A DNA stretch of 64,000 nucleotides from Gymnothorax reevesii (GCA_029721435.1 CM056576.1:71813876-71877875); one strand, 5' to 3'; shown: positions 54,287 to 64,000, counted from the first letter of the stretch. A program made the numbers and translations. The notes: generated by a model not told the origin, from the sequence alone.

Positions 54287-57200
54287 GTGAATTTTCCTAG
54301 ATATATATTGACAACAGCAATGGATGATTTCTTGGCATCACCAACCGTAGGGGTTTTGAAGTCTTTTAAAAAGACAGAACTGCTAGAAATTTGCAGACAG
54401 TTGGAGCTGACAGAGGTAAAACCAGCCATGCGAAAAGCAAGACTGGCTAGAGAGATAGTTGAATATTACATTGATGAAAATGTGTTTGCACCAGGAGATC
54501 TGGAACAGTTTCCAGTGGAAAATCCAAATATAGAAATGGAACTTAAATTAAAAATGCTAGAGATTGAAAGGGAGGAAAGAGAAAAAGAAAGGGAGGAAAA
54601 AGAGAAAGAAAGGGAAGAAAGAGGAAAAGAAAGGGAGGAAAAAGAGAAACAAAGAGAATTTGAGAGGGAAGAAAAAGAAAAACAAAGGCAGTTTGAGGTA
54701 GAAAAAGTAGCAAGAGAAGAAAAACAAAGAGAAAGTGAGAGAGAGAAAGAGGAAAGAGCAGAAAGAGAGAGACAGAGACAGAGAGATTTTGAATTAGAGA
54801 AATTCGATAGAGAAGAAAGACTCCAAATGGAGCAACTAAAAATTAAAATTGAAACTAAAAATAAATTTTGTGCCAGTCAGGAGGTAAAACTGGTGCCTCC
54901 ATTTTCAGAAAAGGATGTTGACCACTATTTCCAGTGTTTTGAAAAGGTAGCAAAGAGTTGCCAGTGGCCAAAGGAACACTGGCCTCTGATGTTGCAAACT
55001 GTCCTCAAGGGTAAAGCTCAACAAGCCTATTCGGCTTTGTCTGCAGATGATTCCTCTGATTATGAGGTTGTCAAAAAGGTTATTTTGAGAGCTTATGAGT
55101 TGGTTCCAGAGGCTTACCGACAGAAATTCAGAGGTCTGAAGAAATCTGAAAATCAGACTTATGTTGAATTTGCTAATGAGAAGCAGGTTTGCTTTGAGCG
55201 CTGGTGTACTTCTATGGAGGTCAAGGATGATTTCAACTCACTAAAAGAGATGGTGTTAGTTGAAGAATTCAAGAACTGTGTTAAGGATGATGTTAAGACC
55301 TACCTTAATGAGAAGCAAGCACTGAACTTGCAATCAGCTGCCAAATTTGCAGATGAATATGTTCTCACTCATAAGTCCAAATTTCAGTCTAGCAGTAACA
55401 ATAAATGGTCCCAATTTCAGAAAAAGGGTTACGGTGATACCCAAGATTCCTCACCCAAAGACAAAGACAAATCTGGTGATGGTGCTCAGAAATCCAGTAA
55501 CAGGTCTGATCAAAGTGTGAAAGCTGACAGTGACAAAAGTGGTCTAGTTTGCAGTTATTGCAAGAAATCTGGTCATGTTACAACTAACTGTTGGTTCCTT
55601 AAAGCTAAGAAAGAAAAAGAAAAGGATACCAAACCAAATGCCTTTGTGAAAACAAGGTTAGAAACCCCTGTAGTAGATAACCAATCTGCTAAATTGCCTG
55701 CTTCTTGTGGGGCTAAAAAGCTTAATACAGCTGACTTTGTGAGGGAGGAATTTCTTCCATTTGTGTCAGAGGGATTTGTGGCTCTGAATGAGCATACTAC
55801 TCCTGTCCCCATATATATCCTAAGGGATACCGGAGCTTCTCAGTCACTTTTGTTGATGGACTCCTTGGAGTTACGTGATGAGACCGCTTCAGGGGATTTC
55901 ATACTTGTACAAGGTATTGAAGGGAGGACTGTATCTGTACCCCTGCGCTCTATATTCTTGAAGTCAGATTTAGTTACAGGACAGGTAAAGGTGGGACTTA
56001 TGTCAAGTCTACCTATAAAGGGTGTTTCTCTGTTGCTAGGCAATGACCTGGCTGGGGGCAAAGTAGTTCCCCCTGTACATCTTACTTCACAGCCGAGCAC
56101 TGAAGATGGGGATGAGGACCCATCTCTGTATCCTTCTTGCGCAGTGACTCGTGCTATGGCCAAGAAGGCTAAAGAAGAAGATGATGTGGTGCCGTCCAGT
56201 ACATTGAATAGTCAGGACTCAGGTGGTTCGCCTCATGACTCTGATTGGCCTACTATGGTTTCTCCGTTTGAGGACTTATCAGATACTTTTATCAGTTCTC
56301 TATTCAGCCAGCCGGATGGGTCTGGTGATTCTGATGTGTCTGGAGACTTGTCTCTGTCCAGAAAGCGGTTGATTGAGGAGCAAACTAATGATCCTGAAAT
56401 TTGTGTACTAAAGAGGAGAGCCCTTCCTGAAAAAGAAATATATGCAGTTCCAGTTGGGTATTATCTCAAGGATGGTGTGTTGATGCGGAAGTGGCGCCCT
56501 CCTGATATCCCTGCCAATGCAGATTGGGCAGTGGTCAGGCAAATTGTTGTTCCGAAGGTCTATAGGAATGAGATCTTAACAATGGCTCATAGTTTACCTT
56601 TAGGAGGTCATCTTGGTGTTAACAAGACTGTTGATAAGATCATGAAACACTTCTTTTGGCCTGGGCTTCGGAAAGACGTTTCCAACTTTTGCAAAACCTG
56701 TCACACTTGTCAGGTAGTTGGAAAACACCAGTTAGACCCACCTGTAGCTCCATTGCAGCCTATCCCAGCATTTGGGGAGCCATTCTCTAGGGTCATTGTT
56801 GATTGCGTTGGTCCATTACCCAAGACTAGATCTGGAAATCAGTACTTGTTGACAATCATGTGTGCATCTACCAGATTCCCCGAAGCCATACCTCTACGTA
56901 ACATCAAGGCAACTGCAATCTCGAAGGCTTTGATAAAGTTCTTCACGTTGTTTGGTCTTCCCAGGGAAATTCAGTCAGACCAAGGTAGCAATTTCACTTC
57001 AGGATTGTTTCAGCAGGTTGTGTATGAACTAGGTGCAAAACAGATTCTTTCTAGTGCCTATCATCCAGAAAGTCAGGGTGCCTTAGAGCGGTTTCATTCC
57101 ACTCTCAAGACAATGATGAGGACTTATTGTTATGACCATGAGAAAGACTGGGATGAAGGGGTTCATTTGCTGTTGTTTGCAGCTAGAGAAGCAGTGCAGG

Positions 57201-58816
57201 AGTCTACTGGATTCAGTCCATTTGAGCTAGTGTTTGGTCATGAAGTGAGAGGACCTTTGCTATTATTGAGTGAACAATGGCAAGAGGAAGAGCCGCAAAT
57301 CAGTCTGTTAGACTATGTTAGCAAGTTCAAGGAAAGATTGCGTGCAGCTTGTGACCTTGCCAAAGAGAACTTGAAATCAAGTCAGGGAAAAATGAAAACT
57401 TGGTATGATCATAAGGCTAGAAGCCGTGAGTTTAAACCAGGAGACAAGGTCCTTGTGTTGTTTCCCTTGCAGTCCAATCCATTGCAGGCTAGATTTCATG
57501 GTCCTTATGAAATTCTGACAAAACTCAATGATCTCAATTACATTGTGAAGACTCCAGATAGGAGAAAACCAAAACAATTGTGTCATATTAACATGCTAAA
57601 GCCTTATCATGACAGAAATGCTAGGGTTGCAGCTGTCACTTCAGATTCTCCAATGGTCGAAACGTGTGAAGATGAGGGGGAGTTTCAAGATGATGAACCA
57701 AGAATTAAAGCTGAAGTTCTTTCATGTAAATTGTCAAACACTGAAGTGTTGCAAAATCTTGATGTAAAACTCCAGCACTTAGAACCCTCACAGAGAGATC
57801 AGTTTGAAAGGTTGATCAAGAAATATGAGGATTTGTTTCCTGATGTTCCAAAGAGAGTTACTATAGCCTCTCATGATGTAGATGTTGGTGATGCCAAACC
57901 AATAAAACAGCATCCATACCGGATGAATCCTGAAAAGAGAAAGATTGCTGAGAAAGAGGTTGAGTACATGTTAAAACATGATATTATCAGACCCTCCAAC
58001 TCCGATTGGAGTTCACCCTGTGTGCTAGTTCCAAAACCTGATGGAAGTACTAGATTCTGTACAGATTATCGCAAAGTCAATGCTGTAACTAGAACGGATG
58101 TGTTTCCAATACCTAGGATTGATGATTGTATTGATAGTGTAGGGCAAGCAAAGTTTCTGACCAAGATTGATTTATTGAAGGGTTATTGGTGTGTGCCTTT
58201 AACTGAGAGGGCCAAGAGCATCTCTGCTTTTGCCACACCATCTGGATTGTACCAGTATGAAGTCCTACCCTTTGGCATGAAAAATGCCCCAGCCACGTTC
58301 CAAAGGATGATACAGTCTACAATCGCCGGATTGCCACACACGGGTGCATACATCGATGACCTGATCACATGGAGTGACTCCTGGGAAGAACATCTAAAAG
58401 ATGTAGAGACGTTGTTCCAGCGCCTGACCCAGGCTAACCTGACTGTTAACCTGAACAAGAGTGACTTTGGTTGTGCTACTGTCACCTATCTTGGCTACGT
58501 CATAGGCCAGGGTAAGGTGGCACCCATAAATGCTAAAGTCCAAGCCATCAAGGACTTTCCAGTTCCTGACAACAAAAAAGCTTTGCGCCGCTTCCTTGGA
58601 ATGATCGGGTACTACCGCAAGTTCTGCAAGAACTTTGCTGAGATTGCTCTCAGTCTAACTAACCAACTGAAGAAAGGCGTAAAGTTCACCTGGGATGGTG
58701 CATGCCAGAGAGCCTTCGATCACCTGAAGTCTCTGCTGTGTCACTTCCCCGTGCTCAAATCTCCTGACTTCAACAAACCGTTCTCCATCGCGGTCGATGC
58801 TAGCGACCAAGCTTGA
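54287..58816 (+). CDS. Gag-Pro-Int-RT polyprotein of Gmr1-type element
   Basis: Open for 1509 residues; the likely start is Met12 (54320, MDDFLASPT). Residues 15-65 form helices of a SAP-like kind. About 83-193 are an extremely charged E/K/R coiled coil. About 200-365 are the capsid, with PEAYRQKFRGLK and LVEEFKNCVKDDVKTYL resembling the SCAN domain. 422-435 are a CCHC zinc knuckle (CSYCKKSGHVTTNC). The protease motif DTGA is at 514-517. Integrase has His768, His775, Cys805 and Cys808, then catalytic Asp839, Asp898 and Glu934, and a GPY motif at 1072. RT follows with FCTDYRKVN near 1257 and YIDD at 1355-1358. The frame ends with a TGA within RNase H, just after the VDASDQ block. All catalytic residues I can check are present. 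No frameshift separates Gag and Pol. Base use is uniform along the ORF. Confidence 0.93.
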   Translation: MNFPRYILTTAMDDFLASPTVGVLKSFKKTELLEICRQLELTEVKPAMRKARLAREIVEYYIDENVFAPGDLEQFPVENPNIEMELKLKMLEIEREEREKEREEKEKEREERGKEREEKEKQREFEREEKEKQRQFEVEKVAREEKQRESEREKEERAERERQRQRDFELEKFDREERLQMEQLKIKIETKNKFCASQEVKLVPPFSEKDVDHYFQCFEKVAKSCQWPKEHWPLMLQTVLKGKAQQAYSALSADDSSDYEVVKKVILRAYELVPEAYRQKFRGLKKSENQTYVEFANEKQVCFERWCTSMEVKDDFNSLKEMVLVEEFKNCVKDDVKTYLNEKQALNLQSAAKFADEYVLTHKSKFQSSSNNKWSQFQKKGYGDTQDSSPKDKDKSGDGAQKSSNRSDQSVKADSDKSGLVCSYCKKSGHVTTNCWFLKAKKEKEKDTKPNAFVKTRLETPVVDNQSAKLPASCGAKKLNTADFVREEFLPFVSEGFVALNEHTTPVPIYILRDTGASQSLLLMDSLELRDETASGDFILVQGIEGRTVSVPLRSIFLKSDLVTGQVKVGLMSSLPIKGVSLLLGNDLAGGKVVPPVHLTSQPSTEDGDEDPSLYPSCAVTRAMAKKAKEEDDVVPSSTLNSQDSGGSPHDSDWPTMVSPFEDLSDTFISSLFSQPDGSGDSDVSGDLSLSRKRLIEEQTNDPEICVLKRRALPEKEIYAVPVGYYLKDGVLMRKWRPPDIPANADWAVVRQIVVPKVYRNEILTMAHSLPLGGHLGVNKTVDKIMKHFFWPGLRKDVSNFCKTCHTCQVVGKHQLDPPVAPLQPIPAFGEPFSRVIVDCVGPLPKTRSGNQYLLTIMCASTRFPEAIPLRNIKATAISKALIKFFTLFGLPREIQSDQGSNFTSGLFQQVVYELGAKQILSSAYHPESQGALERFHSTLKTMMRTYCYDHEKDWDEGVHLLLFAAREAVQESTGFSPFELVFGHEVRGPLLLLSEQWQEEEPQISLLDYVSKFKERLRAACDLAKENLKSSQGKMKTWYDHKARSREFKPGDKVLVLFPLQSNPLQARFHGPYEILTKLNDLNYIVKTPDRRKPKQLCHINMLKPYHDRNARVAAVTSDSPMVETCEDEGEFQDDEPRIKAEVLSCKLSNTEVLQNLDVKLQHLEPSQRDQFERLIKKYEDLFPDVPKRVTIASHDVDVGDAKPIKQHPYRMNPEKRKIAEKEVEYMLKHDIIRPSNSDWSSPCVLVPKPDGSTRFCTDYRKVNAVTRTDVFPIPRIDDCIDSVGQAKFLTKIDLLKGYWCVPLTERAKSISAFATPSGLYQYEVLPFGMKNAPATFQRMIQSTIAGLPHTGAYIDDLITWSDSWEEHLKDVETLFQRLTQANLTVNLNKSDFGCATVTYLGYVIGQGKVAPINAKVQAIKDFPVPDNKKALRRFLGMIGYYRKFCKNFAEIALSLTNQLKKGVKFTWDGACQRAFDHLKSLLCHFPVLKSPDFNKPFSIAVDASDQA

Positions 58817-59155
58817 GGATCTGTGCTCCTACAGAGAAGTGACTCTGATGACATTGAGCATCCCGTGGCATACTTCTCCAGGAAGTTCAATCGCCACCAA
58901 AGGAACTATTCCACAATAGAGAAGGAACTGTTGGCTCTGGTCCTTTCTTTACAACACTTTGAGGTTTATGTTTGTACAGGACAAAAGCCAATGATTGTGT
59001 ACACTGACCACAATCCGTTAATGTTTTTGAGTAAGATGAAAAACAAGAATCGGAGATTGTTGAATTGGAGTTTGATTTTACAGGAGTTTGACTTGGAAAT
59101 TAAGCATGTGAAGGGTACAGACAATGTAATTGCTGATTGCTTATCCCGTGTTTGA
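58817..59155 (+). CDS. RNase H remainder after in-frame TGA
   Basis: The same frame continues after the TGA at 58814-58816. It gives VAYFSRKFNRHQRNYST, IEKELLALVLSLQHF, VYTDHNPLMFL and KGTDNVIADCLSRV, the rest of the RNase H domain, and stops at 59155. With the TGA read as stop, the RNase H lacks most of its fold. Readthrough or a recent mutation are both possible. RNase H removes the RNA strand during reverse transcription. Confidence 0.9.
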   Translation, partial: GSVLLQRSDSDDIEHPVAYFSRKFNRHQRNYSTIEKELLALVLSLQHFEVYVCTGQKPMIVYTDHNPLMFLSKMKNKNRRLLNWSLILQEFDLEIKHVKGTDNVIADCLSRV

Positions 59156-59261
59156 ATGTGTATATATTATGTGTTTGAATATTGTATGATATGTATATAT
59201 AGACAAGTGTTCACTTAACCATTTTGTATTGAAAAGAAAAATTTTGCCCCAGAGTCAAAAT

Positions 59262-59282
59262 TTTTCCCTTTTGGAATGGAGG
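59262..59282 (+). promoter_or_regulatory. Polypurine tract region
   Basis: TGGAATGGAGG stands just before the 3' LTR and is the probable plus-strand primer. Confidence 0.6.
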
Positions 59283-59777
59283 TGTAATGTGAATATAGGC
59301 CACTAGATGGCAGTATTTACCTTTTTTTTGTTAAGCTCAGACTGGAGTCATGTTTAGACATGTCCTGAACATGTCTGGGGCAAGTCTCAGAAAGTTAAAA
59401 AAAAGAGGTCTAAATGTGGGTGGGGTCTGAAAGAGAGTAATAGGGAAAAGAATTGAGACAGTAAAGTAGTAGGAGAAATTGCAAGAAGATGACCAGACCT
59501 GCCATTCTGTTCAAGACCTGTGACGTTTCTTTTGTGGATTTCTTTGCCTGTGTTTGAGCATTTTCTTCATCCAGGACATCACCAAGCCACCCCACCAAAA
59601 AGGGACTGTAATTATTTCTGTTTTTTCTTATTTATCAATCTTGGTCTTTAGTTGCAGGTTGTTATTAGTCTTTGTCTTTGTTAAAAATTAAATGTGTTTT
59701 AGTTGTTAAAACTGTGTTTGTCATCCCTTGCTGTTGCTGTTGTGTTATAAATGTAATAACAAATTGGGGCCATAACA
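59283..59777 (+). repeat. Gmr1-type 3' LTR
   Basis: 495 bp; differs from the 5' LTR by A/G at the CACTARATGG site, T/C in TAGTTGYAGG and one missing base in the TATA region. Confidence 0.95.
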
Positions 59778-60662
59778 CCCCCGAAAAAAATTCTGCTGCA
59801 CCTGCACATGCATAGACAGTAAAATAAGGCCACATCGCGATGAGGCCGAATAGCGGCCTGCATCTGTTGGTTAAATATGTTACACCTGCTGCTACGCCAA
59901 CATTATTTTTGTGTAGGGAAGAAGCTAATTATCTGGATATACAATAATCTGTCGTCGTCGTGGGAAGGACATGTGGAGGTAAGATAATTATTCATCTAAA
60001 CTATACATTTGAATAGTGTCTCCTATAAACTGCTTGCCCACATATTCTGTTTTATTAAGATAGGCTATATGCTATTAGTTTAGTTTCTTATCAATGCTAC
60101 CAATGTGATTGTACATGCCTGCATGCTATGTTTGACAGCTACATGTGGTTTTCTCTAGTGTGTAGTAATGGATGGAAAAAAGCAGTCAAAAATATCAGGG
60201 TACTTTATTCAAACCAGCCGTTGTTCTGTCAAATTTTGCTACCTATCAAAATATGCTTCCTCGCGGTTCTGCGTTTGCGCAAACCTAAAATCTTGGGCTC
60301 CATTTCTTCACTCACATCTCAAGTATCTTCAAACATCATAAATATACATCTTTTTTCGGTGTGTCTTTTGACGTGTAAGCGGATACATACTTGCATGTAC
60401 ACGCTGGGCTTTCCTTAAAATGCAGAGATTGGATGATATCTTTAAAGTAGAGATTCAAAGGAAAAACTGAAATATGGCAATGTCAACATCAATGGTAAGC
60501 TGAGAATGCAAAGAATGCAATGTAATGTCATTCCGTCACATTATCGATTGGAGAAAATGGAAATACGCACAAAATGACAATATTTTATCCGGTGTGAATA
60601 CTTCTGTGATGCTAGGAATAACGCCCGTTTTGGGTGATGTCAAAAACGGGTTTTGCGAGCTC
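59778..60662. other. Intergenic, no gene seen
   Basis: Non-coding after the CCCCC duplication. No supported gene. Confidence 0.5.
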
Positions 60663-60813
60663 TGGGGCCTCATTTATCATTACAGATACACCTTTTCTTA
60701 CACCTTTTTTTCCACCGTTTTTTGTGTATAAACTTTTCTCCGCCATATTTGGGATCTATCAAACCCAAACCTGACAGTCCAGACATTTACACCAATTTTG
60801 AGCATGGCGTACC

Positions 60814-62130
60814 TTGATTTACACCCTTTTTGAAGAACAGGAGGAATTGGCGACGCAGCTGCTGAGTCAGAGGATTGCAGTACGTGAGGGAGAGAGGACC
60901 GCGGATTATGGGCTATTTAGAAGAACAGTCAAAGCCACTGCAAAGTCAGGTTTTCCTAATGTAATTGGAGTCATTGAATTGCACTCTCATCATGATTTAG
61001 GCACCATCGGTGAATGAATTCGTATATGTGAATCGCAAAAATGTGCACACGATCAATAAAAAAATCACAGAGATGCCAAGTGTCAAGCATTCGGCATCCG
61101 TCTCATGAATTTTTTTGGCTTATTCACCATAGTGCACAATTATTAATTGAATGCTCAATGAGATTCTCACATGGAATTTAAGTCCTTGCGCATTGAAGTT
61201 TCAGTTTCACTTGCGAAAAGCTGCACCTCATCACAAGTAACATGGAAAACAATTATGACTCTGGACTTCCCGTGCCTCTCTTTACTCAGGGATTGGAAAC
61301 AATGCATGTGTTTCATAATCGTTAAAATTGTTTTAATGAAATAAGACCATTTGAAAGGTTTTTATTCAGTTCCACTGCTTTCAATCCCTCAGTAAAGACA
61401 AGCCTGAGAATTCCAGAGTTATCTATGTCCATGTCATTAGTGGGGAAATCCACCGTAATGCTTGTGAAACTGATTAACTTAATGTACAAAGACTTAAATT
61501 CCGTGAGTGAATTTATTCAGTGCGCGTTGATTGAATAATTGCTGACTACGACACAGGAACGTGAATGTCAGCAAGAGGTGAAACTCACGCCTAAGACGTA
61601 AGCCTTGGTATCTCTGAAATCATATGTGACGCCGACGTGCTCATAACGATTGTAGTGGCATGGTGGCCTGGCTGTGCACTTGACTCAGTCACTGACTCAC
61701 GGCAGTGTGGGGGCGAGACTGAGGGCAGGCGCTGCCCGTGACGGCTGGCTACTTGGTGAGTGCATGTAGGCTACACAGTGTACTCATTCATTGAAAGCTG
61801 CTACTTATAATCATCAATTCAAGGTTGATACTCACCCCATCATTGTGACTTACAGGTAATAGTGGCTACTTCCTGACGGAGTAGCTGCTAGTTCCCATCC
61901 TGGACCTACAGGGTGGCCAGGAAATCCAGTATAATGAGGTCCATGCCCATGCGCGCTGCCTCATGGAGCGCACCATCAGGCTCCTAAAAGACCGTTGGCG
62001 CTGCCTGCATGCGTCAGGTGGTAGGCTCTTCTACCACCGAAAAAGGTCAGCAGGATCATCTGGGCCTGAGCCACCCTGCACAATGTGGCAGTGAGGAATG
62101 GGGTTGCGCTGCCACCTGGCCTCCCTCCGC
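60814..62130 (+). pseudogene. HARBI1-like transposase relic
   Basis: Pieces in order: SGFPNVIGVIELHS at about 60944-60990, NEFVYVNRKNVHTIN at about 61015-61060, then a foldback insertion, then VAWWPG near 61630 and GWLLG at 61742-61755. After a 100-bp intron with consensus ends (61756 GTGAGT to 61855 CAG) comes the joined NSGYFLT. MERTIRLLKDRWRCLHASGG follows at about 61960-62020. In the family the catalytic residues stand in GAID, GDSG and the ERT block. Here the first reads E and the second N; only the third glutamate remains. Frameshifts are also present. Confidence 0.8.
61130..61549. repeat. Foldback insertion in HARBI1 relic
   Basis: Two imperfect inverted arms (about 61130-61302 and 61379-61549): ATGGAATTTAAGTCC pairs with GACTTAAATTCCGT, CTTTACTCAGGGATTGGAAA pairs with TTTCAATCCCTCAGTAAAG. 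The insert separates the second and third transposase blocks. Confidence 0.8.
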
Positions 62131-62235
62131 CTCAGCATATGGACCCAGACCCACAGCCCCCTCCCCGTCATGAGGGTTTTCAACAGGGACTAAGGACACG
62201 AGCTGCAGTGATGCAGCGGTTGTGAAGCTGCCCCC

Positions 62236-62291
62236 CGTGTGTGCGCGCGTGTGTGTGCGTGTGTGTGTGTGTGTGTGCGTGTGTGTATGTG
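62236..62291. repeat. TG microsatellite
   Basis: (TG)n with CG interruptions. Confidence 0.9.
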
Positions 62292-64000
62292 GCTTACGAG
62301 TTTCTCAGTTTCAGTCTTGCAAAGTTGTGTTTAGTTTTCAGTATTGCAAGAACCTCATATTTCATTCCTCGTAAATTTGATATCTAGAGGTTGAGACAGA
62401 AATAAAATCATGTATATCAAACACGACATTGTAATTTGTCCCTCTATCCAACTGAAACAAAACACACGCCTGCTGCGTTTGACAAAAAAATTTTCGACAC
62501 GGAAGTTCTTTTTTTTAATATTATTGCCTCTCTAAGACTTGTGACCGCAGCACTCGGCAGTTTTATGTTTCTTGGTGAGGCCGGGGCAGTGGCGGACGAT
62601 GAATAGAAAGGATAGGGTAACAGATTGCAATCTATTCGTTCATGCTTGTCAATCGTCCAATCGTGACTTTCAAGATGGAGGCGACAGGAAGCTACCTCAA
62701 GGAACGGTTCACATAAACAGTCAATAAACTACCTGTGCATTTTCAAAGTTCTCAGTGCCTTGTTTTAAAAGTCAGGGCCCTCGGAATTCTAGCGATGAAG
62801 AGTGGAGATACTTTGAGCCTTGTTAATGATGAAAAAAATAGCGATTTCTTTGAATGGCAATGCTTTGCCCGATTCACTACCATTGTAAACCTCTTGGGAG
62901 CTTCAGCTAAAAAGCCATTTATTTCGCAGTGTTGCGTGTGTACAGAGGTGGGGTATTTGACAAAGGTTAGCACTCGTTATCATGTTTCAATACACCCCAA
63001 GTCAATTTCACACCGGAATTCTCCTTTAACTCCGATATGTTTTCCCATAACTAGTCATTACTCCTGTGTTTTGGAGTTCAGTTTTGCACCTTGCAATTTC
63101 CCAATTGTGCTACGTTCATTGATAAATGCCAATTTCTGCAAATTACTTCATCAGTTTTGCTGGTAACCGTTCACCATCGCTGGCGTTGGCTTTATCGACA
63201 GTTTATATAAACAATGGAATGAAATTTAATTTCCAGGTATCAATCCTGCGATCCAATTCCCCGCGGTTGAAAAAAAAAGTTTTATCTTCTAATTCACTAC
63301 ATGACAGTTGCGGGTTTCCTTCGCACTATTTTAATGTGCATTTTTTCTGGGGTTTTTTTTGGATCAAATTGCGACCTCCTCTTCTACTGTTGTACTATAG
63401 GGCCTATCTATAGTAAAGTTACTAGTGACTTATTTGCTCCAAGCCGGTTGATGGAAACGCAGGTCAGTCACATTTTCTTTGAAGCGAATTGTCTAAAATT
63501 TGCCAAAAAATTGCTTGATATGAAATGGAAACTCGACTAATGACTTAAAACATGAAATACGCTCATCCATGTGATGGTGGTGTTTCATGAAAAGCAAAAA
63601 CATTAATTCATGTCTTTGTCCCCACCACTTCTCAAAATGCATTCATTCTGATAGTTATCGTCCCCCCCCACTTTTCAAAACAAACTGACGCCCATGAATC
63701 CACTGATATTATCTGTGATTGGTGATTATAATAAACTCATATTACGTCATTCTGAGGTTAATTTCTGATAGGACCACTTCGTCAAAAAGAAAATATTTAT
63801 TGACAATATTCAGGCATACAATCATACATTAAGTTTGGCGACATGGCTCTGTTATAAGTATACTATGTGTAGAGATAGCCCGGCGGCTACCTCAATTTCT
63901 CTTGAGCCATTTTAGGAGAAATATGCTACAATACAATCTGGTGTGACAGCAAGCTAGTACGAGTATGATGAAACAAGATAAGCTTTTTTTAAAATATACA
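62292..64000. other. Intergenic, no gene seen
   Basis: Non-coding. The longest frame (62735-63166) shows no family pattern. C-run at 63662-63669. Confidence 0.5.

Larger units (their letters stand above)
53708..59777 (+). mobile_element. Gmr1-type LTR retrotransposon, young and nearly intact
   Basis: Two LTRs of 496 and 495 bp start TGTAATG and end CATAACA and are flanked by CCCCC on both sides (53703-53707 and 59778-59782), a 5-bp target duplication. One plus-strand ORF (54287-58816, continuing in frame to 59155) carries Gag, protease, integrase, RT and RNase H in that order. Integrase ahead of RT is the mark of the Gmr1 group of Ty3/gypsy elements; all other gypsy groups have integrase last. 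The LTRs differ at about three sites, so the insertion is recent. A single in-frame TGA is the only obvious lesion. Confidence 0.95.
60663..62235 (+). mobile_element. PIF/Harbinger element, degenerate
   Basis: The left end GGGGCCTCATTTATCATTAC is a typical vertebrate Harbinger TIR. HARBI1-like transposase pieces run from about 60820 to 62130. The right TIR was not found; a TG microsatellite begins at 62236. A foldback sits inside. Confidence 0.8.

Noticed and set aside
62735..63166. 143-codon plus-strand open frame
   Set aside because: No domain, no splice context and repeat-like sequence; treated as a chance frame.

Overview
The window looks like teleost fish nuclear DNA. The evidence is the repeat content: Tc1-like and PIF/Harbinger DNA transposons with spliceosomal introns, hAT-type MITEs, an L2/CR1-type LINE, a Penelope-like element, Ngaro and DIRS tyrosine-recombinase retrotransposons, a chromodomain gypsy element, a Gmr1-type LTR retrotransposon, retrovirus-like LTRs, (TG)n microsatellites and long non-coding stretches. 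I cannot name the species. I find no rRNA gene, no intact tRNA gene, no CRISPR array and no bacterial signal. Almost every protein-like reading frame belongs to a mobile element, and most are broken. The best candidate for a host-like gene is a two-exon P2X7-ballast-domain-like gene or pseudogene at 44.6-46.3 kb.

Layout. 0-2.7 kb: TG microsatellites, then a 2.0-kb Harbinger-like element (671-2689). 2.76-2.80 kb: a minus-strand hammerhead-like/Penelope-tail motif. 2.9-10.3 kb: an L2/CR1-type LINE whose endonuclease region is split by a degenerate Ngaro element (3903-9428) with the family's A1-ORFs-B1A2-B2 split direct repeats; the Ngaro is itself interrupted near 7.0-7.9 kb. 13.2-15.0 kb: a Tc1-like relic carrying a solo LTR. 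17.4-17.8 kb: two unrecognised exon-like minus-strand blocks. 18.4-20.7 kb: a dead Penelope-like element with a GIY-YIG end. 21.1-23.7 kb: a DIRS derivative with complete termini whose reverse transcriptase region is deleted. 24.0-25.6 kb: RecQ-like and SGNH-hydrolase-like fragments. 26.8-31.0 kb: a dead chromodomain gypsy (minus strand) with a nested solo LTR. 38.2-39.8 kb: a Tc1-like transposon with TIRs and TA flanks. 40.6-41.1 kb: a palindrome with two 238-bp arms. 42.0-43.1 kb: degenerate segmental duplications. 48.0-51.8 kb: several MITEs and a HARBI1 fragment. 53.1-53.6 kb: an SGNH-hydrolase pseudogene. 53.7-59.8 kb: a young, almost intact Gmr1-type element. 60.7-62.2 kb: a degenerate Harbinger transposase with a foldback insertion.

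The most interesting object is the Gmr1-type element. It has two 495-496-bp LTRs that differ at about three sites, a 5-bp CCCCC duplication, and one long ORF in the order Gag, protease, integrase, reverse transcriptase, RNase H. That order is inverted relative to ordinary Ty3/gypsy elements, and the capsid resembles the vertebrate SCAN domain. One in-frame TGA interrupts RNase H. A diverged solo LTR of the same family lies at 26.9-27.4 kb, so the family has been active more than once. The other strong signals are structural: an Ngaro insertion that leaves both LINE flanks in phase, a DIRS whose internal complementary region exactly matches both termini, and the long palindrome near 40.85 kb.

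All protein family names come from motif reading by eye. No database search was possible. Long stretches with no supported gene are listed as 'other'.
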